A stretch of 64,000 bases of DNA from Phytophthora quininea (taxonomy: Eukaryota; Oomycota; Peronosporomycetes; Peronosporales; Peronosporaceae): the NCBI GenBank assembly GCA_011947345.1, contig JAAVTG010000248.1:124001-188000 (forward strand), written 5' to 3'. The notes under the pieces were generated by a model, which worked only from the letters and a program-made list of their open reading frames with translations, was not told the origin of the DNA and made no database searches. This document shows, in pieces, positions 9,911 to 22,231 of the stretch (within the stretch, counting starts at the first letter, position 1; every line of letters starts with the position of its first letter). The position numbers and the translations under genes are program-made.

Positions 9911-11346
9911 ATGGAGCTTGCAGTCCGTCTCGACGGACAGAGGTTGATCAGCGTGCTCGAAGCAACTGTTCAAGACTTGGAATTGCTGGCGACACTTCCA
10001 GAGAAATCCTTCCCCCTGACACCGAGTTTCCCCAGACTTTGCTCTCGGCTCTGCTTCATCAGGTAGTGAGTGTTGTGGTGTATTGGATCTGGCTACAGCA
10101 TCTAATGCTTGTGGAGTGTTGTCGACAGTTCTGCATTGAAAACGACATGCTTCCTTTGCTGACGATACAACAGCAAACACATGAGGCGCCAGAGGACGAA
10201 AGTCCGGAGACCGAAGACGAAGATGTTCGCTGTGGTGACGACTTGCTGTTCAACAGTGAGTCTCAAACCGCCCTAGCTGATTCCGCGTCGTGTTTGTTCC
10301 CGCAGAGTTTGCACAGATTGCTGCAAGAGATAAAGGTACTGAATGTCTTGTCCCCAAGATGAAGTAATGCTTATTTCACCAAGTGATTCCCAATCTACTC
10401 GTAGGGGGATCGTTTAGCCCGAGGCATTGCGTAAGTCCAGTGCTACAAACGTATCGCCAGCAATTTCTCGACTTGCGCAGGGCTGGATGCAGTTAATCAT
10501 CAACACGGAGGCGACTCTGAACACAACGTTTGATCAAGATGAACACTCGGCGCTGAGTCTGCGAGATAGCTTGATGCGGTTGCGTGAAGCTGAAGATGAC
10601 CGTGACCAGGTGGCGTTTGAGATGAAGCAGGCTTGTGAAGCCAGAGCAGCTGCACTGCGGACGTTCACAGAGCAGCACACTCGTCTCGAAACTCAACTTC
10701 GAGACACGAAGCGTGCTGCGGACGACATTCTTATCCCTCTGGCGCGCGACCGTGAGGAGAATTTGCAAGCCCAGTTATCCACTTTCGAAGCACAAAAGAC
10801 CAATGCCCAAGAGCAACTCGAATCAACCGGCCGCACAATGTCCCGAGTGACGCAGACAAGTCAGCAAGCAGAGGCGGATGAACGAAAGCACACTCAGCAT
10901 GTCACTTCCGAACTACGCGAGCTATTGACACGCTACGATACCGAGATGGAGCGGCTGGACAAAGAGATTGAAGACGAATGTGCCGAGCTCGATCGCATCG
11001 ATGCTGCGAACGAGAAGTTCGAGTTGTATTTCTCCCGAATCGACAAGGATCGCAGAAACCAACTGGAGGAACAGCGTGCGTTCGATCTCGCAGAGAGATT
11101 GCGACGGAATCGAGACGCAAACTTGTTCAGGTTCGTCCTGAAGATCCAGGCTGTGGTGCGAGGCTTCCTCACGAGGCGACGAGTGCGGCTAGAGACACAA
11201 CACAAAAAGCGTACAGGAAGAATGAAAGTCAAAGGAAACAAAGGCAAGAAGAAGACGAGCAAGAGTACGAGCAGGAGTCCCACACGGAAAAACGACGAAA
11301 ATGAAGACCCCTCCAAAGTCCGCGCCAAAAGCCTTGACGAAAGTAA
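9911..11346 (+). CDS. DRC10/IQCD-like axonemal protein (five exons)
   Basis: This resembles dynein regulatory complex subunit 10 (IQCD), a coiled-coil, IQ-motif protein of the nexin link in motile flagella; in an oomycete it would act in zoospores. Evidence is the N-terminal LDGQRLISVLEATVQDLELL, long coiled coils, the YDTEMERLDKEIEDECAELD segment, an IQ motif (FVLKIQAVVRGFLTRRRV) and a Lys/Gly-rich tail (RMKVKGNKGKKK). Proposed exons are 9911-10062, 10129-10255, 10306-10335, 10405-10430 and 10481 onward, with GT-AG introns of 50-69 nt. Exon 1 is one C short in a C run near 10032, which otherwise gives PQTLLSALLHQ at its end. The literal frame runs on to 11473, antisense to the convergent LRR gene. 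One missing A near 11341 would instead give a TAA at 11344, which I prefer. Confidence 0.75.
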
Positions 11347-11364
11347 TCCCATTCCCCCTTCAGC

Positions 11365-12741
11365 TCATTTCTTCTTCTTCTTGCCCCCACCTTTCTTTTT
11401 CTTCTTCTTCTTCTCCATCTCGGCCTTGGCTGCAAACTCGGCTGCCTTGCGGGCTGCAACCTGCCGCAGTTGATCCTCTTCCACTTTAAGAAGTCGCTGT
11501 CGTTCCTGTTCAAGGTTGGCACGGTCTTGCTCTCGCTCTTGTCTCCGTTTCTCCATCCACTCCTCCTGCAAAGCAAACAATCCATCCATTACAAAGTCAG
11601 CAAGAGCCTCCAGGGTAAGCTTGACACTGTTTGCCATTGGCGTACATCTTCTTGACGTCTTGCCACCTTGTCCTGCCGCTCGCGCTCTTTATCAGCGGCT
11701 TTCCACTGCGCCTCGCGGAATTGCAACTGCTGCAGTTGACGCTCTTCGAACAACAAGCGATTCTTCTTGAGCTGCTTGTCTATCGAGACAGCGTCTGCCG
11801 TGGCGATGCGGTTGTTCCCGACATCCAGACACACGACAGTAGTGTTTTTAGCCAGACCAAGCGCTAGCTGCTTCCCTCCTTCGCCGCCCAGCCTCGTTCT
11901 CCAGAGGTTTAACGTTCGCAACGTCTTGTTCTTCGTGAACATGCTCCCTATTGCTGCCACACCAGAGAAATCCTTCTCGTCGTCTGTTAGTGGATTACTC
12001 TCCAGGTTCAAATACTCGAGACTCTCGTTCGAACTCAGCGCTTCAGCCAAGTCTTTCACTGCCACGGGACCGAGGCAATTGCTTTCCAGCTCCAACCGTC
12101 GGAGAGAAGTATTGCGCTTCAGCAGCAGCGCCAGCCACTTTCCCGTCGCGTCGTCGAGAGAATTGCGGCTCAGGTTCAGCGATTTCAGAGAATGTGTGAA
12201 GGCCAACGTCTTGCAAAGAGCGCGAGCTCCAATGCTATTCACGCGGAGATCCGCATGCTTCGGGGTCTCGTCAGCCTTGGCCAGGCCAAGCCACACTTCC
12301 AGCTGCGGGTTCCTGGCGATCTCTTCGACTTCCTCGCGTACTTCCTTCTCGCGTTCGAGCCTCCGGCGATGTACAGTTTCGCGCAAGTAGCTCTTGGCAG
12401 CGAATTGGACCTTTTGCTGGATCCGCGACTCCTTCTCTGCAGCGTGCTCCCGGTTAAACTCCTCCTGAAGTCTGGCAGCGTCGTCGTTGTAAAAACCCTT
12501 GGGCTGGATGCCACGATCGATCATCTGCACACAAGGGCTTAATGCAATTTTCATGATTTCCAGGCGACATCGTTAGTCGACGTACCTCGCGACGAATCTC
12601 GTTCTGGGCAAGAGCAAACGCATCGGGAGGCGTGCTGTCGTCGGGCGTCACACGTGCCATAATGGCATCGCGGTCGGCCGCCGGCAGTCGCGAGATATCG
12701 ATCTCTGCATCGTCATCCAGAGCTGGTTCCTTGCTGCCCAC
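11365..12741 (-). CDS. Leucine-rich-repeat coiled-coil protein (three exons)
   Basis: Exons are 12741-12586, 12524-11646 and 11565-11365, all joined in phase 0 with GT-AG introns of 61 and 80 nt. The result is about 411 residues with no frameshift. The N-terminus is acidic and then basic-helical (GIQPKGFYNDDAARLQEEF, YLRETVHRRRLEREKEV). The middle has ribonuclease-inhibitor-type LRRs, seen as LKSLNLSRNSL, LRRLELESNCL, LEYLNLESNPL, LRTLNLWRTRL and VVCLDVGNNRI. The C-terminus is coiled coil ending in a Lys/Gly tract. The convergent DRC10-like neighbour ends about 20 bp away. Given that neighbour and the similar charged tail, a flagellar role is possible but is only inference. No enzyme motif is seen. 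Confidence 0.8.
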
Positions 12742-12956
12742 CCAGTCCCGAAGACAAGTCCAGCATCCTCTTGCGACGCAAGACCTTCGCCCTACACAAC
12801 CGACTTTTCACAAAACGCCAACCAAAGATATCAACGCCAAGCTCAGCTGCATCAGTTTGTCAGGCATATCTCCATTGACTTCACCACCCCACAGCAGCAA
12901 CACCATCCAGCAAGTCGTTTGTTCTATCTATCCGCCAGCGCTGTAGTGAAAGCCAA

Positions 12957-14912
12957 CTATTCTTCACGAGGGCTAGCCTCCTTATCCAGGGTGTTGTTTC
13001 GCTTGGACATGCTGTACTCCGTCGAAGGTGGCGTGGACGGAAGCGGAGGGATATCCTCCGTCTCATCCACAGCTGCTGCTACGTCTTGACAAGAGGTGGC
13101 CTCGGTGGTATCCTCCGACGTCTCTGTTGCCCCTTCAATAGCATTCGCTGCAGGTTGGTCCTCAACCGGACCCTGACCAAATTCGTTCGTGCGTTTGGCA
13201 TCCACCGGGTAGATCCATCGCTGGTACAAGTAGATGAAGAAGATGAGGTCGTCACGGAAGCAGCTGAGGCGGTGCATCCACGGCATTTTGATCACGAAAG
13301 CGAACAGATCGTCGATAAATGTGTTCAGCGACTTGTACACCATTGCACGCCAGGGCAGGTGCGCCACTGACTTGAGCTTGTAGTTGATGTACAACTGAGG
13401 TGTCATCATGATGAACCCGAACGCGTACACGAAGCTCGTAAGACTCGACACGACCCACGAGTACCAGCTCTTGTGAACGCCGTAGACGAGTGTGTAGGCC
13501 GCCTGGCCAACAATCAGAGGGTACAGTACATACGACAAGTGAGCGACAGCCACGCGGTCGTGCTCAGCAGTGGGAGAATCCTCATAGCTTTCCACGCCTG
13601 AGACGACGAGCTTGTTGTCTGCATCACGCGAGAAAACAATCGCCTTCTTGATCTTCCAAATGTCGATGAGCAGACCGATGCCAGACTGTACAAGGATCAG
13701 CCACGACGTGTCGTTGTCCATCAGGTACAGGAAGATCACAAGCTGGAAGAACGTGTTGAGCACAATCGTGCGCAGCGAAAGTCCCGCCAGCGATTTCTGG
13801 TTCTTCCAGAAGCTCACGTCGTTCTTGAACGCCAAAAAGTCAAAGAGCGAGTGTAGCAGCGACACCACCATGGTCACTGCGAGCAGGTACGGGTTCGTTT
13901 CAATAAACATGCTCTTCATGTTGTCCGTGTCTCGCTTCGAGGACGCTCCAGTGGCCTCCTGGTTCTTAAAGTTCTGCTCCATCTGCGTGTACAGCGCGTA
14001 CTTGTACATGGGCAGTGTGTAGAACTGAATCTCCAGCGGTAGTGCCGTTAGCGTGTCGTTCACAGACACCAAGTGCTCCTCCAGCAGCCAGAACTCGTTC
14101 AGAAACAGCACGGGGCTGTATACGCCCGCTTCCTTATCCACATCCATCTCGGTAGACACAAAGGGCGGCGGAGGTTGCCTGGACGAGTAGGTCGTGTGGT
14201 CTACTACCACATTCACGTAGAAAGTGGGCTTCCACATTGAGATGTACGTGTCCGAGTCGCTCTCCGCAACTTCTTCCTCCTCTTGCTCTTGGGCTTGACT
14301 CTCCAGCAAGTTTCTCTTTTGACGACCTTGGGCGGGGTCGGAATGCTGTGAGCTCCACCGTACGGTGGATAGAGCTCATGCTGTCGTAAGAGGCGTCCGC
14401 AGGGTTGGGCGAGTGGCCGTCCTTGGTCAGGAACACGTGCGCGTAGAGGGAGCCATTGCTGAGCAAGTGCTCGTTCACCGACACGTTTCTCTGCTGGGTC
14501 CAGACGCCGTCCTCTCTCCGGATTGGGGGTGGCATCGTAGGTCAGCGCGTCCTGCAGCCACCAGAGCTGCTCCTGCTCTCTCGCGAGGGCTGCAGCGTCC
14601 TCTTCACTAGCGAAACTGAAGCGCTGGCTGGGGGTCAGATAGATGCGCAGGTTGAAGGGATCTCCAGGCTCGAACGAGTTGCGTAGCAGCTGCAGGTTCT
14701 GCACAGGTTGGCTGTGAGTTGGTTCAGTGGAGTCGGTCAAGACGTCCTTGCGGGGCTGCGGGTGTCTCTGCTGGCCTGTGAGCATGTTCATGACGGAGGT
14801 GATGGCGTAGTAGATGCAGAGCATCCGGATCATGGGCCACATGCGGTCCATCAGAGACTCCTGCGCGGGAGCGGCGCCCTCCGCAGGGGCCAGCAGCAGC
14901 AGCGTCGGCCAT
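12957..14912 (-). CDS. CLPTM1-family multi-pass membrane protein, frameshifted
   Basis: The protein matches the cleft-lip-and-palate-associated CLPTM1/CLPTM1L family, ER/Golgi membrane proteins implicated in receptor trafficking and, for CLPTM1L, GPI-precursor scrambling. Diagnostic stretches are SMWKPTFYVNVVVD, FWLLEEHLVSVNDT, NPYLLAVTMVVSLLHSLFDF, FKNDVSFWKNQKSLAGLS, PLIVGQAAYTLVYG, HKSWYSWVVSSLTSFVYAFG and FIDDLFAFVIKMPWMHRLSC. Several membrane segments lie in the C-terminal half, and the tail is acidic and Ser/Thr-rich. The N-terminus (MDRMWPMIRMLCIYYAITSV, then NLRIYLTPSQRFSF) sits in other frames. Joining them needs about four small indels, near 14885, 14530, 14345 and 14300. The ATG at 14912 (MADAAAAGP) gives about 650 residues, the usual family length. 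No intron is required. Confidence 0.85.
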
Positions 14913-15251
14913 CTCTATGGCGAGGCTGAAAGGGAAGTGACCGCAGGAAGAAACAGGCGATTGGGGGCAACAGCTGGTTGAGATATACGTCAGAGCTGGC
15001 AGTGTACTCAACGACCTTCTTCAAAGCTACTCACATAACTACCGCAGGCATCGGCGACGACGGCGGACCATCCCCACGCCTCCTACTGCACAGAACTAGA
15101 GCACAGCGGCCAAAATCTAATACCGCGGGGTGGTCGCATGCGTGTTGAGTTGCTGCTGGCCGAGCCGCCAATTCGCTCACTCATCCGATCAAGGAGCTGA
15201 GACTTTCTCCAATTTGGCGCTCGCCGCCGCCGCCGTTGCTACCCTCGGGGC

Positions 15252-18194
15252 TTAAATCCACACACCCTCGTCTTCCTCTTCTTCCTCCGAGTTCGAGTCC
15301 GAGTCCGAGTCAGACTCGTCGTCCTGCGGGTGCAGTCGGTCCACCATGGACGCGCTCGTCCGCCTGAGTCGTTAGTTTCTTAAATAAACTAATCTGCTCC
15401 TCGCTCAGGCCATCGTAGGCCTCGTCGTCCTCGTCGTCGTCCCGGGACATGCTGATGGACATGCGCGCGCGTTCGATCACGCTGTGAGCCTCGTCCAGCT
15501 GCCGTGCCAGGGCAAAGTTCCTGTCCTCAACCTCGCGAAGCACGTCCTCTTCCGTGTCGCTTATATGAACCTGATCCTCGGCCTCTTCGTCCGAGTTGAC
15601 GTCCGCGTAGTCATTACCACCACCAGACGATGACGCTGTAGCTTCCGCTGTTGGGGAAGATGCGGCATCCACCGCATCCACCGCAGCTACTGCTACTGCT
15701 GCTGCAGCTCCTGCAACCACTGCCACTCCATTTTGATGCCCAGGCTCTGGCATGGGAGCAGGTTCTTCGACAGGAACTGGCGCGGGGGCGGCAAACTCGA
15801 ATCGGCACTCACCGAGCGGCTCAACGTCAACGGGGAAGCTGCGTCGCCCGGGCTCGCCGTCTTTGTCTTGACGGGGCTGCCTCCGCCGTTGCTAAACTCT
15901 GTGTCGCGGTTCGCCAACAAGTTCCCCATCGATGCATAAGGCGTAATGGCAGGGTGAGTGTTTTCGCCTGCTGCTTCCGCCATTGTACGCGCACGCTGCG
16001 CGCTCAACTTCTTCGCCAAGCCCAAATTACCTTCAGCACGGGCTCGTTCTTCCTCTTCAAGCAGCGCCTGAGCCAATTCCTCCAGTCCACGTCGCTCACG
16101 GCGAGATCGGTCTGCACGGTTTCTATGGGGCCGCTCGGGCATCATGGACCCTGATCGGCGCAGTTCCTTAATTTCCATCAGCTTGCGCTCAGCCTCCACA
16201 CGAGCCTTCTGCTCTTCAGCCTCGCGATCGTCGATGGTGATTTGGCTCGTAGAGCGGGTCACGGCAGAAGCATCCTCATCCTCCGCGGTCACCGGAGAAG
16301 ACGGAGATGCAGAGGGCACTTCCTCCTCAGCTGGTGGCGATGTGTCCACAGGGACGCTATCGTGATCCTCCGAGGCGCCAGGCCCAGAGCCAGAAATGTT
16401 GAGGAATTTGTCCCAACAGTCCTTGCAATAATACTCTCCGTCGTCATCCATGTCTAGCTTGGACTCATTCTCAGTAGCGCCACACTCGGCGCAGAATTTA
16501 GCTGTAGGCACCACCACTGGAATGCTCATAACATTCTGCAGATCGTCCATAATTTTCTGCACATGATCATTGTCCTCAATCACAGGAGGAACGATATCCA
16601 CGTCGTGGTAGGAGTCGCGTTTAAAGCCCGAGATGACGCCCGCCAGCTCGTGAATCACGTTGTTTTGGCGTTCCACCACTTCCTCTGGTTTGTGGCGCAC
16701 GGCCATTGCCAGCACGCGCTCACGGGATTGGGCTTCCAGGAGCTCTTCATACTTTTTCGCTTGACTCTTCACCTTCTCCAGCGCATCTTGGAGCACCTTT
16801 GCCTCTTGTTCAGCGCGCGACAAAGCTTCCTTTGCTGGTGTGTTGCGATCTGTCTTGGCTTGGTTCGTAATACACAGCTTCGCTTGCACGCGCAGCAAAT
16901 GCGCCTCCTTTGTTCCTTCCTCGATGGCTGTAATGGGAACGCCTGCAAAGATCGCGTGGTTCAAGTCGGATCCCTGAGACGCTGCAACAAGTTCGCGCGC
17001 CACGTCCAGCGGGATGCGCTTCTTCTTCTTTGGCGCTCACGGTCACTGCTACGCTCACGGTCTGCTCTAACCCGTGGCCCAGCAGCAGGCTCAGGGCGAG
17101 TCGAATTGTCCTCATAAAGTGGTACGTGGTGGCGACTCGACACATTCGTAACTTCGCGCGTTGTGCTAGGATTCGAGCGCACGGACGTCACAGACGCAAC
17201 AGACATCATCGATTCCCGGCGGTTCTTCCCTGGTCGGAACCGCAGCACTGCTGGCTTCGGTGAGTGCTTAAGCATGCGCAGTGTGTCCTGGTACGCGGAC
17301 CCCTCCACAGGCGTGCCGTTCACTGACACCAATTCATCGCCCACACTCGCATTCTGCAGCCCACTAGCATTTCCCTTGCCAGTGAGTTTACTTAGCACAG
17401 GCACGTCACGATAGCCAGGCTTAAGCTTCAGTCCCAGATCCCCTCTCGCCACACAATATCGTACGATCCAATATCGCTCGGGATACCGCTGACGCTGCGA
17501 CTGCCTCCTGGAGACTCCTGCGACGACCGCTTCCTAGAGATGCGTCTGCCCATACGCTTGAACTTGAGCACCGCCGGTTTGCGGATCGTCTTGAGCAGAG
17601 AGATGGTGCTGCGGAAGCCCAGCGACTTGGTCTCCTGTCCGTTCACCGCCACCAGTACGTCTCCTACAGTAGCTCTCTCCATGCCTGTGCCTGCTCCTTT
17701 GCCCGTGATCTTGCGGATGCACGGCACGTGGCAGTCGTCATCGTCCGGGCGCAGGATCATGCCCAGCGGGCCCTCCGTCCACACCACCGTGTACTGCTCA
17801 CGTCTGCGCGTGGGGGTGCTGCTGGCACTGGTGCTAGACGGACTCTTGCCCGACTCGGACCAGGCTTGGCCCGTAGAACCGCGCGTGCGTCTCGAGCCAC
17901 TGCGCGACGGCTCGCGGAAGGCGCTGGGGCCGCCTGGGAGCGCCCGCGGCACTCGGAAGCGCAGGGAAGCGGGTCGCGGGATCTTTTGCAACGTCTCCAC
18001 CACGTGGTCGTAGCCCTGGCGGGCCGTGTCCATGCCGTTGATGCTCACGAGCATGTGGCCCACCGCCACTTTGGCCAACGCGGCGGCTGAGTCCTGGCGC
18101 GTGATGCGACCTACGACAGGGGCATGTCCTCGCCCAGGTCGGGGCGCAATGTGAGCCCCAGCGGGCCGTCGCCCCAGGTCACCTCGTACTCCAT
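15252..18194 (-). CDS. Triple-PDZ scaffold protein with zinc-binding and coiled-coil regions, frameshifted
   Basis: Three PDZ-type repeats are visible. The first starts at the ATG at 18194 (EYEVTWGDGPLGLTLRP), the second reads YTVVWTEGPLGMILRP with VGDVLVAVNGQETKSLG, and the third is DLGLKLKPG with VGDELVSVNGTPVEG. A central coiled coil follows (EALSRAEQEAKVLQDALEKV), then a C-x2-C/C-x2-C motif (FCAECGATENESKLDMDD then YYCKDCW) that should bind zinc. More charged helix and a very acidic C-terminus (SDSDSDSNSEEEEEDEGVWI) complete the protein. Five single-base breaks, near 18120, 17440, 16990, 15725 and 15345, separate the frames; total length would be about 980 residues. PDZ repeats usually bind C-terminal tails of membrane or signalling proteins. 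No catalytic domain is seen, so a scaffold role is inferred. Confidence 0.75.
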
Positions 18195-20783
18195 GGAGTC
18201 TGCCCCGCAAATGCGCCGACTGTGTTATGCGGCTAGAAGAGCACAGAAGAGGGTGAGACTGGTATGATAGGAGTGAGTACGAAGTGGAGGTCACGAACGC
18301 GGGTCTGGAGAGTGTCGCGGCGGGAGGTGGGCTAATGCAGAGCCGCTCACGCCGTCTCGATGTCTGCCCTTCGCTTCCGCCCTCTTGGAATGAGAAAAGG
18401 GGGAACAGCGTCGAGGTATACAAACAACAAGTACGTTACAAAAGGGTTTTCTACACTGGATGTATGTATGTGATATAAAGCCATTTTTCAGTGGTTTGCT
18501 GAAAGGTAATTTTAAATAATTGTTTTCACTGCCAACGCGAAAAATATACACCCCAAGCAAAACGAGTTTAAGGGAGTGGTAAAATGTCTTCGGACAGTTG
18601 AATTGTCATTGAGGGAAAGCAAGTTTCATTAACGAACGCAAGTAGATTTTGAGCCTTTTCCCTGAAATCACAAGAAGAGACCGATGGCATGATATTCATT
18701 TTAGCGATGGGGCCGAAAGACGAAAAGGACACAACACTTAGCTGAGCCGGAGCAAGCGACCATTGACATCATGCGGTATGAATTCAACGGTATACACCAA
18801 CAGACGACCAGGACCCTGACTCTCGCCAAATGCCTCCGCTGATTTCGCTTCTGAGTCATGTGAAGAGCAACGAGGCGAATAGGACTATGGAGCGCGCGAG
18901 CGGAGGGGTGCTAAGCCAATAGCACAACTTCAGCATATAAGCAACAAGACGATCAGAACATCAACTCTTCTTGGATCTCGTCTTGGCGAATTCGGATGAC
19001 TGAATGTTTAAGACTACTGTAGCCAATTTGATGGCTTTGATATAACAGTTATTAAAGATTCCAGTCATGGGCGGTTCTGAGTCAAACGATTTATGGGGAG
19101 AGAAGCGCTAGTGTCGTCAACCCAGCTCCTGCGTCAAGTAAGCTCTGTAGTGATAATCCTGAAAATGCTGCGACGGATGTTTGTATTGCCACCTATTCAG
19201 AAGCTAGAGCAGTGCGAGTTCAAGGTACTATGGCTTGCAGGTGTGCGCACCCTATTGCGGTTATCAAGCTTAAGAGCACCACGGAAGCAAAACAAAATAC
19301 GCCTCAGATGCAACCGCACTGTGGCCTGCGCTAGGTTGCCCCTTCGCGATTCGGCCCTTCCGGGACAGCGGTGGAATTGCTCCGCAGTCACCAGCTACCA
19401 ATCTCTCCAGAGGCCTGTCTGAGCTCGGCAGCCTCCGTTCCTCAACCCTGTGACCTCATACCAAAGGATGGACGTCAGCGTGCGAGCGCTTTTACAGGCC
19501 ACCGAGCGCAGCGTACGCCCGACTAGAAGATTAACGACGTTCTGGCTTAGAGACCGTCGACTCGCCAAGTTGGCGAGATTTGTCTTCGCTGGTAGCGAGA
19601 AATGCCCTTCCCCGGGCTGACCTTAACTCTTGGCGCTACCAGTCGCTTCCCCTACAAGCTATGCCTCTCGGGGAACGACGGCAGACATCCAGCCCGTGCA
19701 GGGACTTACCGGAAAAGTGTGAACTTGTTTAGGACTTGGAAATTCTGCTTTGTTAGTTATATCGTAGTCTTCTGTGGAAACTCTAAGGAGTTTCCGTTTC
19801 CTATCCTTTTTATACGAATATGCAATGAAATGGTCCGTTACTACTCCTACCTTGCACGCGGCGACCTCTGCCACAACGGCTCTCCGCACCCTGCGACCCT
19901 TCGTGGCCAAAGATCTTGAGGTCGCCAAGTCGAGATTAGTCTCTCGCCAAGTCTGGCCAGACACGACTGGACTTCGCTGAGTCTTCTTAAGTCGCACTCG
20001 CCAACTGTGTACCACACACAGTTCGCTAACTTAGTGGCTGACAGCCTGAGCCATGGCATATGCCAGAACGGAGGATTTCCCACAACAGCACCGACCTACC
20101 AAGTAAGCCCCCCAAGCCAAGAAAAGACTTGGGTGGCCCCAAGATACTCGCGTCTTATACGTCCTGAAGCATCAGAGAGGCCTCGGTTACACGAAAATTA
20201 GCAAAGCTACGGACAAAGGTCTCAAGGCCAAGATAAAGATATGGGAGGGAGTTGCTCGAAAGAGTTGTTGCAGGAGGCTGCCTATATGTTAACGATAAAG
20301 TATATTCCCGTGACCGGCCGCAGTCAGTCTCGCACTCGTCCGCCGCTCCAACCCCCAGCGGCTGAGTCGAAAAGATGTAGGAGCGAGTTGATTTAGAGAA
20401 CGTCGGCAAGTAGGCGGCGCGAACACGACGTAACTATTTGGACAAGACCACAGTCAGAAATCCACATTTTTTTGAGAAATGCCCAGGTCGACGATACAGA
20501 AACTTGGAAACGTAGCAATGCGGTGGCAAACGCTATCTCGATGAAATAGCTCGCAACATATTACACAAAATTCCGGTAGTATGGCGTTGGTTTGCTGAAT
20601 GCAGCTGTTGGCTCTGCAGATACTTTAATGCCCTCACGACTAACGTGTTAGACTGTAAGCTTGTGATTGGCTTAAAATTGTCATACCGATGATTCATTGG
20701 TTAAAACCGTGAATACAAACACCAAGTACTTTCTATTCTGCACAAACTTGCTCTGAAAACGCTCCACGTCAATCGCCCAACCG
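18195..20783. other. Long intergenic region without recognisable genes
   Basis: About 2.6 kb with only short open frames and no motif I trust. A palindrome CTCGCCAAGTTGGCGAG lies near 19561-19577, and the half-site TCGCCAA recurs near 19923, 19947 and 19998. This may be the remains of a small transposon or a regulatory repeat. No tRNA or snRNA could be recognised by eye. Confidence 0.5.
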
Positions 20784-20797
20784 ACTCATTCCCGTTG
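20784..20797 (+). promoter_or_regulatory. Inr-like element before lectin gene 1
   Basis: ACTCATTCCCGTTG contains the TCATTY core of the oomycete initiator. It lies immediately upstream of the ATG at 20800, which would leave a very short 5' UTR, so either transcription starts further upstream or the leader is minimal. Confidence 0.35.
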
Positions 20798-20799
20798 TC

Positions 20800-22034
20800 A
20801 TGAAGGCGTTTGGTCTACTGCTGCTGCTGGCGGCTCTGGTCGCGCTGGCACGCGCCGCCAAGATCGAGGACGTGTCCTTCAAGCCTCCGTTCGAGATGGT
20901 GGATGCCGAGGGCCGTCGCATGGTCAACGACACGTGGTCCCACGGGGGCAACGCCGACGTCAAGAAGCACTTCATCCGCCTGACCACCGACCGCCAGAGC
21001 AAGCGCGGCCACCTGTGGCAGAAGAGCCCCGTGGACCGAGACGAGCTGTCGGCCATCCTGACGTTCCGCGTGTCGGGCCAGGGCAAGCGCTGGTTCGGCG
21101 ACGGCATCGGGCTCTGGTTTACGGGCCAGAAAGTGTTCACACCGGGCGTCAACCACGGCTTCACGGATAAGTACAAGGGGTGGGTGTGGTGATCGACACT
21201 TTCAACAACCCCGAGCACAAGGGCGGCCACAAGGACGTCAGCGTGTTCGTGAACGACGGCACCAAAAACTACGATCAGATGTACGACGAGAAGCGCCAGG
21301 GCTGCAATGCCGCCGTGCGGTACCACGAGCAGAGCGCCAACTTTGACCCGGTGCACAGCATCTCGCGTGTCAAGGTGAAGATCCTCAAGAAGAAGCTGGT
21401 GGTGGAGGTGGACGAACACGCCTCGGGGCTCTGGGTGGCGTGTCACGAGATGGATCTGCCCTTCAGCGAGGACTGGCTGCGGACGTCGACTATCGGCATC
21501 ACTGCATCTACAGGAGCACTGGCCGACAACCACGATATTATCCGCTTCGACGCGTACACGGACTTTACAGATTCGACGACGGGCGCCGTGGACTCGGAAA
21601 TGGTCATGAACTCAGTGTCCAAGGACTACAAGAAGTGGATGGACTCGCCCAACTGCGGCACGGACTGCCTGATCGCCGTGCTACAGAAGGAGCTGTCCAA
21701 CTTCCGCGTTGACGCCGAGCACCGCTTCTCCGATCTGAAGGAGAAGACGGAGAACACCGTGGCCAAGCTCAAGAAGCAGGAGGGCGAGAACGAGCGCCGC
21801 GTGCGCGAGATTGAGGCCAAGGTGCGCAAGGGCATCGACTCGTCGCTGGAGAAGACCAAGACCCAGCTCGGCGAGGAGGTGAACGACAAGATCTCCAAGC
21901 AGCTGGAGGAGAACCCGGACATCGCAAGCGGCGGCTGGAAGACCCCTTTCGCGTTGCTGTTCATCGTTATTGCTGGCGGTGCCGTCTTTGTGTACCGCAA
22001 GTACCAGTCGCTCATGAAGTCGCACTTGCTGTAG
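20800..22034 (+). CDS. L-type (legume-like) cargo lectin, copy 1, one frameshift
   Basis: This is an ERGIC-53/VIP36-type transmembrane lectin that binds high-mannose glycoproteins in the ER-Golgi pathway. A clear signal peptide (MKAFGLLLLLAALVALARA) is followed by the beta-sandwich lectin domain, with GDGIGLWFTG and the metal-binding loop DTFNNPEHKGGHKDV. Next come a coiled-coil stalk (LKEKTENTVAKLKKQEGENE), one C-terminal membrane segment (FALLFIVIAGGAVFVY) and a short cytosolic tail YRKYQSLMKSHLL. The frame breaks at about 21180, where one base is missing so that YKGLGVVIDTF reads as YKGWVW and stops. A tandem paralogue starts 200 bp downstream. Two Cys in SPNCGTDC may form a disulphide. 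Confidence 0.9.
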
Positions 22035-22231
22035 ATACACATACACGTAGTGATGGTCTAGAGACCGGAATTGCGAGCGTCTACTTCGTCCTTGTCCATT
22101 TTGGTGCCTCACACGTCGCAGCTTTTGTGGTCTGGTCTGGGCCCCTGTCTAAACCGTTCATCAAATTTGCATCGCCATACTAAACGGCCATCACCACGTG
22201 TCACTCGAGCTTCTGTCTGACTTCCGACGTA

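Noticed and set aside
11344..11473. Phe-rich C-terminal extension of the DRC10-like protein
   Set aside because: It is the exact antisense of the Lys-rich tail of the convergent LRR gene. A one-base loss in an A run just before it explains the read-through better.
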